Positions 1 to 4,900 of a DNA stretch of 6,768 nt are shown piece by piece. The position numbers and the translations under genes were made by a program. Positions within the stretch are counted from its first letter, which is position 1. Each line of letters opens with the position of its first letter. Under the pieces are notes generated by a model. That model saw only the letters and a list, made by a program, of their open reading frames with translations. It searched no databases and was not told where the DNA came from. This stretch comes from Candidatus Izemoplasma sp. (GTDB taxonomy: Bacteria > Bacillota_I > Bacilli_A > Izemoplasmatales > Izemoplasmataceae): contig JAOZSP010000085.1 of the NCBI GenBank assembly GCA_029939615.1, forward strand, positions 1 through 6,768, in the 5' to 3' direction.

Positions 1-1
1 G

Positions 2-55
2 ATACTCCCAATAGTAGAAATCAAAGATATATTAAGAAATAAGCATAAAAAGTAG
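2..55 (+). CDS. possible C-terminal tail of a gene entering from the left
   Basis: Frame 2 from the window edge stays open for 17 codons and ends at TAG 53-55. It reads ILPIVEIKDILRNKHKK, an amphipathic, Lys-rich ending that looks like a protein C-terminus. Frame 1 is also open, to TAA 40-42, so the choice is not secure. I do not recognise the family. The piece is too short to exclude chance in AT-rich DNA. Confidence 0.25.
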   Translation: MLPIVEIKDILRNKHKK

Positions 56-61
56 GAGTCT

Positions 62-170
62 AGATTTCGGGAGAGTATTCCCATGGTGGAGTCCCTTCTC
101 CTCCACGTGAACCCGCTTCCGTATACGGATAACATTCGGGGACTATACTCGTACCAATTTCACCCCGGAA
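62..170. other. GC-rich, hairpin-rich island of unknown function
   Basis: This stretch is much richer in G+C than everything around it and packs in several inverted repeats. GGGA/TCCC lies at 69-72 and 79-82, GTGGAG/CTCCAC at 86-91 and 101-106, and the perfect palindrome CCGTATACGG at 119-128. TTCGGGG at 135-141 pairs with CCCCGGA at 163-169, including one G-T pair. On the minus strand an ORF of 60 codons (242 to 60) runs through it. Its end (PECYPYTEAGSRGG) loosely recalls the C-terminal tails of IS605-type TnpB proteins, whose genes overlap a structured guide RNA at their 3' end. That link is a guess. It could instead be another structured RNA or a mobile-element end. No known RNA family was recognised. 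Confidence 0.35.
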
Positions 171-253
171 CCAATTGATATACATGTAATAATAAGTTGT
201 AACTAAATTCGATACAACGAGCCGTATCATAAACAGTTGCAACTATTGACATG

Positions 254-290
254 CAGAGCCTATAAAAGCCATTATGAGGTTCTGTTTTTT
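254..290 (+). terminator. rho-independent terminator
   Basis: CAGAGCCT (254-261) pairs with AGGTTCTG (277-284), with one G-T pair. The stem extends through ATAA/TTAT past a single bulged G, with a loop of about six bases. Six T residues follow at 285-290, then further T-rich sequence. The form is classical for a plus-strand intrinsic terminator. It separates the left-edge material from the transcript starting near 398. Confidence 0.75.
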
Positions 291-382
291 GTTTGCTTTT
301 AAACGATATTTTCTATCTTTTATCGATTCTTACCAGTTTCGTTTAATAAACTAAAAAGCTAATTTATTAATTATGAAAAAAG

Positions 383-391
383 TGGTATAAT
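383..391 (+). promoter_or_regulatory. extended -10 promoter of the hsdR remnant
   Basis: TATAAT (386-391) is preceded by TG plus one base (383-385), giving a full extended -10 element, TGGTATAAT. The -35 region about 17 bp upstream (TTTATT near 363-368) is weak, as is usual for extended -10 promoters. It lies about 50 bases upstream of the ATG at 440. Confidence 0.65.
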
Positions 392-427
392 TTAGTTTAG
401 GAAGAAAATGTATGTATGTCTATACAT

Positions 428-433
428 AAGGGG
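428..433 (+). promoter_or_regulatory. ribosome binding site that fixes the start at 440
   Basis: AAGGGG ends six bases before the ATG at 440-442. The downstream alternative, GTG 563, has no comparable site. The original gene therefore began at 440, upstream of the in-frame TAG at 506. Confidence 0.65.
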
Positions 434-439
434 ACTATT

Positions 440-901
440 ATGAGCCAAATACAATCAGAAGCAGTTTTAGAAAAAAACATGATTTCAACACTTGTTGATA
501 TGAACTAGGAACAAGTCACAATTAGTAATGAAATAGCTTTAGAAAACAATTTTAGGGATCAAGTGTTTCAGCATAATAAAGAGCGCCTAAATAATAAACC
601 TTTATCAAATAGTGAATTTGATCGTCTTTTAATTTCACTTGGTGGTAAAGGTGTTTTTAATAGCGCATATAATTTAAGACAACTACAAACTATTTTTAGA
701 GATAATGGGGATGTAGTATATATAGAATTAATAAATCAAAAAGATTGGTGTAAAAATGTCTTTCAAGTAACCAACCAAGTTACCGTTTCAGCCAATAGAG
801 TGAATAGATACGATGTAACCCTTTTAATAAATGGATTACCTTTAGTTCAAATTGAACTAAAAAGAAGAGGAATGGAACTTAAACAAGCATTCAATCAAAT
901 A
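440..901 (+). pseudogene. hsdR: type I restriction endonuclease R subunit, N-terminal nuclease domain (remnant)
   Basis: HsdR is the DNA-translocating and cleaving subunit of type I restriction-modification systems. From ATG 440 the frame reads MSQIQSEAVLEKNMISTLVD, a typical HsdR start. It continues with the family signatures WCKNVFQVTNQVTV, then NRYDVTLLINGLPLVQIELK and RRGMELKQAFNQI. Counting from 440, D125, E139 and K141 have the spacing of the PD-(D/E)XK residues Asp151, Glu165 and Lys167 of EcoR124I, so the nuclease site itself is intact. The gene is nevertheless dead. A TAG at 506-508 replaces what is normally an aromatic residue near Gly-Tyr-Glu. Homology stops at about 899, where the family would continue with an RY-containing segment. 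The helicase motor and C-terminal domain, most of a protein of roughly 1000 residues, are gone. No hsdM or hsdS is in the window. The family assignment is firm; loss of function is inferred. Confidence 0.88.
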
Positions 902-1138
902 AATATTATTTTTCCTCTATATGCAGATGCAATGCCGGGGATAACAAAATTGTTTTTTGAAGAATTAAATATTATAGCTAAGCAAAAAGAGAGTGTAAAA
1001 GCCTATTTTATTGTTCATAGTGGATTTGGTGGAGCAAAACATTCTAGAGCTGTTGAAAGGTATCTTGAATACTTATCACTTCATTTGGGATTAAAGTATA
1101 TGGGTACAGCAATAAAACCTAACTCTGAAGGACTTTGA
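563..1138 (+). CDS. surviving hybrid reading frame (HsdR fragment fused to oxidoreductase fragment)
   Basis: Between the two in-frame stops, the longest open stretch with a permissible start runs from GTG 563 to TGA 1136-1138, 191 codons. Its first ~112 residues are HsdR nuclease-domain sequence and the rest is flavodoxin-fold oxidoreductase sequence. There is no good ribosome binding site before the GTG, which sits inside the conserved HsdR sequence (DQVFQHNKERL). The true start is therefore probably 440, and this frame is the readable middle of a pseudogene. If it were translated, the product would keep the D-E-K nuclease residues but lack any motor domain. I consider a functional protein unlikely. 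Confidence 0.3.
   Translation: MFQHNKERLNNKPLSNSEFDRLLISLGGKGVFNSAYNLRQLQTIFRDNGDVVYIELINQKDWCKNVFQVTNQVTVSANRVNRYDVTLLINGLPLVQIELKRRGMELKQAFNQINIIFPLYADAMPGITKLFFEELNIIAKQKESVKAYFIVHSGFGGAKHSRAVERYLEYLSLHLGLKYMGTAIKPNSEGL
896..910 (+). other. deletion junction between two gene remnants
   Basis: HsdR identity ends in AFNQI (codons to 899-901) and oxidoreductase identity begins with NIIFPLY (codons from 902). Both ancestral genes plausibly carried an A/T-rich aat-aaa-ata stretch here. The join may therefore have formed by microhomology that happened to keep the frame. The exact point cannot be placed better than a few codons. Confidence 0.6.
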
Positions 1139-1381
1139 TTAACGCCAGAAGAATATACAAAAGATATTAAGAATGAATTTATGGAATTATCTAAGAATAT
1201 TGAAAAAGGAATTGATTTTAATAAAACTACACTTAGAAAACTGGCAGGATTTGAAATACCAACAGAAGAATATATCAAAAGAATAAGGCAAAGTGATGGT
1301 GAAATAGAATATTTCTCATACCTGTTGAAGAATAATAGTTTTAATAATAGTTTTGATAAACCCTATCAAAGAAGAGAATAA
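902..1381 (+). pseudogene. NAD(P)H-dependent FMN/flavodoxin-fold oxidoreductase, C-terminal part (remnant)
   Basis: From about 902 the frame matches the C-terminal part of a clostridial-type NAD(P)H-dependent oxidoreductase (flavodoxin-like fold, probably FMN-binding). Recognisable blocks are FPLYADAMPGITK, then FIVHSGFGGAKHSRAVERYL, GLKYMGTAIKP, and a C-terminus ending in NNSFDKPYQ. The N-terminal third, with the phosphate-binding loop of the flavin site, is missing and replaced by HsdR sequence. A TGA at 1136-1138 interrupts the conserved segment NSEGL*LTPEE, where relatives usually carry Arg or a similar residue. Translation then continues in the same frame to TAA 1379-1381. With the flavin loop lost and a stop present, the gene cannot make the enzyme. 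The family call is from remembered sequence patterns; I am fairly confident of it. Confidence 0.75.
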
Positions 1382-1439
1382 TCATAAGATTGGTACTTTG
1401 ATTAAGATTTAAGTAACTATAACACTTAGTAAACATTCT

Positions 1440-1511
1440 GATAGAATTATTAGCAAACTAAAAGGAATGACTCCTATTGAATACGGAAATCATTCCTTGT
1501 GTTTAAATTAA
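1440..1511 (+). pseudogene. IS3-family transposase (OrfB) C-terminal remnant
   Basis: The frame reads DRIISKLKGMTPIEYGNHSL and ends at TAA 1509-1511. The motif K-L-K-G-M-T-P-I-E-Y followed by R/G-x-H-S is the hallmark C-terminus of IS3-family (IS150-like) DDE transposases, just after the catalytic Glu region. Upstream, the frame is closed by TAA at 1410-1412 and no further transposase sequence is seen, so only about 24 codons remain. A perfect 9-bp inverted repeat (1462-1470 and 1490-1498) lies within the remnant. The IS end follows directly downstream. The rest of the transposase gene was lost or lies elsewhere. Confidence 0.7.
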
Positions 1512-1524
1512 TTATTAATACCTA

Positions 1525-1548
1525 GTCCAACTTTAGGGGTTCAGTACA
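1525..1548 (+). mobile_element. right terminal inverted repeat of an IS3-family element
   Basis: The sequence GTCCAACTTTAGGGGTTCAG, continuing to TACA at 1548, resembles the right ends of IS150-like IS3 elements, which carry CCAACTTTTxGGGGTCAGTxCA. It lies 13 bases after the transposase stop, the normal position. No matching left end occurs in the window, so the element is a solo right end and cannot move. Confidence 0.6.
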
Positions 1549-1593
1549 CAAGCTGTATCACAAATGACCTAGAAGAATATCGAATATAGCGTA

Positions 1594-1623
1594 AAAGGCA
1601 CTATCCTTATTGATAGTGCCTTT
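1594..1623. terminator. 12-bp perfect hairpin, probable bidirectional terminator
   Basis: AAAGGCACTATC (1594-1605) pairs perfectly with GATAGTGCCTTT (1612-1623) around the loop CTTATT. The arms end in A and T runs on their outer sides, so either strand could terminate here. The following T tract is short. It would shield the downstream lipoprotein gene from read-through. Confidence 0.6.
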
Positions 1624-1635
1624 ATATATGCAATC

Positions 1636-1728
1636 ATGTTTGATACGATTTTATTTGCTGAACCGACAAGTGAACAATACGAAACAATCTATGAAAATTA
1701 CTAGAAAAAACTATTAAAAAAAGTACAT
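1636..1728 (+). pseudogene. short unidentified ORF remnant
   Basis: ATG 1636 opens a frame reading MFDTILFAEPTSEQYETIYE and ending at TAG 1702-1704. Past that stop the same frame continues with KKLLKKVH to TGA 1726-1728. The residue pattern is protein-like (acidic amphipathic helix, then Lys-rich) and not typical of random AT-rich DNA. There is no clear ribosome binding site and I do not recognise a family. It is probably another decayed gene fragment, but a 22-residue peptide or chance cannot be excluded. Confidence 0.25.
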
Positions 1729-1757
1729 TGACATTGATTTTGTCAGTAAGGTATAAT
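1728..1757 (+). promoter_or_regulatory. consensus sigma-A promoter of the lipoprotein gene
   Basis: A perfect -35 TTGACA (1728-1733) and a perfect -10 TATAAT (1752-1757) are separated by 18 bp. Transcription should start near 1764, leaving a leader of about 70 bases. An inverted repeat TGACA-7-TGTCA (1729-1745) covers the -35 and part of the spacer and could be an operator. Confidence 0.8.
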
Positions 1758-1771
1758 ATTCATGAAAATTG

Positions 1772-1815
1772 ATTGAGTTTGACTATATTCTAAGAGTCAA
1801 AATACAAGTCTCAAT
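1772..1815 (+). promoter_or_regulatory. hairpin in the 5' leader of the lipoprotein mRNA
   Basis: TTTGACT (1778-1784) pairs with AGTCAAA (1795-1801) around a 10-base loop. The adjoining ATTGAG (1772-1777) pairs with CTCAAT (1810-1815) after an eight-base bulge, so the 5' arm is 13 contiguous paired bases. The hairpin ends about ten bases before the ribosome binding site. It may stabilise the mRNA or bind a regulator. No T run follows, so it is not a simple terminator. Confidence 0.45.
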
Positions 1816-1833
1816 TAGGGAAAAGGTTGGAAA

Positions 1834-1902
1834 ATGAATATAATAAAAAAAGTAGTATTAGTTTTTACATTAATGCTTGCTGCGGTTACATTAATAGGTT
1901 GT
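1834..1902 (+). other. lipoprotein signal peptide and lipobox
   Basis: Residues 1-23 comprise a short basic n-region (Lys5, Lys6), a hydrophobic stretch VVLVFTLMLAAVTLI, and Gly22-Cys23. Signal peptidase II would cut before Cys23, leaving lipidated Cys followed by Glu-Glu. The acidic residues after Cys are compatible with retention at the membrane surface. Confidence 0.85.
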
Positions 1903-4900
1903 GAAGAAAAAGTACAGGATAGTGATTTAGATAAAATTGAGAGTATTACTATCAATTTTGAGACGAACAGTGAAAGTACAATTAATTCGATTGTCATTAA
2001 CCAAGATTTATTAGATAACATCGACTTAGACGAAATAAATGATGTAGAACTAAGTGATTTAGAATTTCTTAACCCTATTAAAGAGGGGTTTTTATTTGAA
2101 AATTGGTATTTTGATATAGAATTAACAGAAGTATTATCTCCTAATAGTCCAATATTAAATGAGTATCTAAAATTATTAGAAGAAGAGACAGTTAATATTG
2201 AGATAACAATATATGCAAAATGGGAAGAAGTAGATGATGAAACTCTAACTGAGGATACAATATACACAATAACATATCATTTAAATGGTGGAGTAAACGA
2301 TCTTGAAAATGTTAGTGAATTTAAAGCTAGTGATAACGAGATTATTTTACTATCTCCAACAAAAACAGATGCTAGTTTCCTTGGATGGTATTTAGATGAA
2401 GAATTTACAACTTCAATAAGTACTATATCAAAAGGAACTGAAATGAATATCGAAGTATGGGCAAAATGGGGGGATGTTTCAGTGTTCACTTTCCATCTTG
2501 ATAATAACGAGTACACTATAGTTGGTTTTGATATGGAATTTAGTGGTGTTTTAGTTATCCCTGATACATTTAACGGATTACCAGTAACAAAGATTGGTTA
2601 TGGTGCATTTTCGATGTCTGAAGGGATAACAGAAGTTATTATTGGTAAAAACATTACAGCTATTGGTTCTAATGCATTTAAAAACTGTAAAAATCTTGTA
2701 TCAATTACTATTCCAGATAATGTTGAATCAATTGGAGAAAGTGCCTTTGAACACTGTGATTCATTAGAATCAGTAGTTATTGGTGATGGTATTACAAGTA
2801 TTGGTAATTTTACATTTAACTCGTGTGGAAGCTTAACAACGGTTATTCTTGGTGAAAATGTGATAAGTATTGGTAGACAATCATTTTCACATACAGGATT
2901 AACATCAATTACATTAAATGATAAATTAGAATTTATTGATGATTCTAGTTTTTATAATTGTGATTTATTAACATCAATAACAATCCCAAGTAGTGTTACT
3001 TATGTTGGGCAATATGTATTTCATAATTGTGATAATTTAATAATTTATGTGTCATTAGACAAAATACCAGATGGGTGGCATAGTAATTGGAACTCTAGCA
3101 GCCTTCAAGTTGTGTTAAATGGTGATACTCCGCCAACAGTTTATACAATTAGTTATGAACTTAACGGTGGAACTAATGATTCTAGTAACCCGTCTTCACA
3201 TACTAATACAGAAGAAAAAATCTTAAAAGATCCTACGAAAGAAGGAAGTATCTTCTTAGGTTGGTATACAGATTCGGAATTTAATAATAAAATAACTTCA
3301 TTATCAATATATATTGATAGTGATATTACACTATATGCTTTATGGGTTGAAGATAGTGCTCCTCAATATCTAACATATGAAGAATTCGATGACTATGTTG
3401 TAATCACAGGGGTAACTGATAGTCGTTCTGAAATTGAAATACCAAGTACTTATAATGGTAAACCTGTAACGACGATAAAAGAAAATTCGTTCTACAATAA
3501 TAGGGATTTAACAACTGTTATCCTACCAGAAACAATTACAACAATAGAAAAAGGAGCGTTTTGGTTTGCTTCTAATTTAATAACGATTAACTTCCCAAGT
3601 AGTTTAGTAATAGTTGGTGATTATGCTTTTGCAGGTTGTGGTTTTACAAGTTTAGATTTACCAGAGACAATTATTACATATGGTGAAGAAGTATTTGCTA
3701 ATAATGAATATTTAGTTTCCGTTATATTACCAGATAATATGACAATAATAAGAGAAGGCTTCTTTCAAAATTGTAATATGTTAGAATCAATAAATATTCC
3801 AGCTAGCGTTACTGAAATCCAAAAAGAAGCTTTTGCTGATTGCATGCTATTGGGCAATGTTGATTTAACAAACGTAGGAGTAATAGGAGAAAATGCTTTT
3901 TCTAATTGTCAATCTATGACTTCTATTATATTATCTGATAGTTTAACTGTGATTGACGACTACGCTTTTGCTTATACTGTATCAGTAACAGAAGTTATTC
4001 TTCCTGAAAATTTAGAAATTATTGGAAATAGCGCTTTTACAGGATTATACAATCTTACATTAATAGATTTTCCCGATACGCTTACTTTCATTGGAGAAAG
4101 TGCCTTTTATGGTTGTAGTTTAACAGAATTAGTGCTGCCTAATTCATTAGTAACAATAGGTGAAGAAGCTTTTAGATATAATGATTTTGAATATTTGTAT
4201 TTGCCAAGTAGTTTGTATAAAATTGAAAAACTTGCATTTAGAAATTGTGAGAACTTAAAAGAAATTATGTTATCAACTTCAATTGATGTGATTGAGGAAA
4301 GAATATTTAGAGATACCGGAAGTCAAGTTGTTTTGTATGTTGATAGTGCAAGTGTGCCAAGTGCTTGGGCAACAGAATGGAATGATTATTTTGAAGGAGG
4401 AATAGTGTATAGCTCTACTTTTAGTACTATTAATATTAATTACTCATTAAACGGTGGAGAAAATCATGCAGACAATCCACTTACATTACTGATAAATAAT
4501 AATCTTGTAGTAAGGACTCCTACAAAAGAAGGATATAATTTTGTTGGTTGGTATATAGATAGTGGATTAACAGAAACTATTTCTATTATTAAACAAGGAA
4601 CAATTGAAGATATTAACCTATATGCTAAATGGGAATTGATTGCTGATAATCAACATAGTATAATATACCATTTAGACGGAGGAACAAACTTGAATGGTTC
4701 ACCAACATACTTTAATGAAGATGTTGAAACTACATTATTAAACCCAACCAAGGCTGGTTGGAAGTTCTTAGGATGGTATACAAACAGCAATTACTCAGAT
4801 TTAGTAACAAGCATTGAAGTTAATACATCAAGTGATGTTGAATTATACGCTTTATGGGAACAAGATTATTTAATCTTTGAAGAATTTGACGATTATGTTG

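Noticed and set aside
60..242. Minus-strand 60-residue ORF as an ordinary gene
   Set aside because: No convincing ribosome binding site and low-complexity composition at its end. It runs through stacked hairpins, so it is treated as part of a structured island and not as a CDS.
246..275. Promoter TTGACA (246-251) with CATTAT (270-275)
   Set aside because: The -10 is poor and lies inside the 254-284 terminator hairpin, so the -35 match is probably chance.
1136..1138. TGA read as tryptophan (Mycoplasma code)
   Set aside because: The lipoprotein gene uses TGG throughout with no in-frame TGA, and the residue expected here is not clearly Trp. A TAG at 506 also interrupts the same frame.
1081..1278. 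Minus-strand 65-residue ORF
   Set aside because: Antisense to the conserved oxidoreductase remnant; chance opening.
1815..2267. Minus-strand 150-residue ORF
   Set aside because: Antisense shadow of the lipoprotein start. It is Ser/Ile/Leu-rich, as expected from the complement of Asp/Glu/Asn-rich coding sequence, and has no domain.
2277..2516. Minus-strand 79-residue ORF
   Set aside because: Antisense to conserved B-repeat and LRR sequence; no signal of its own.
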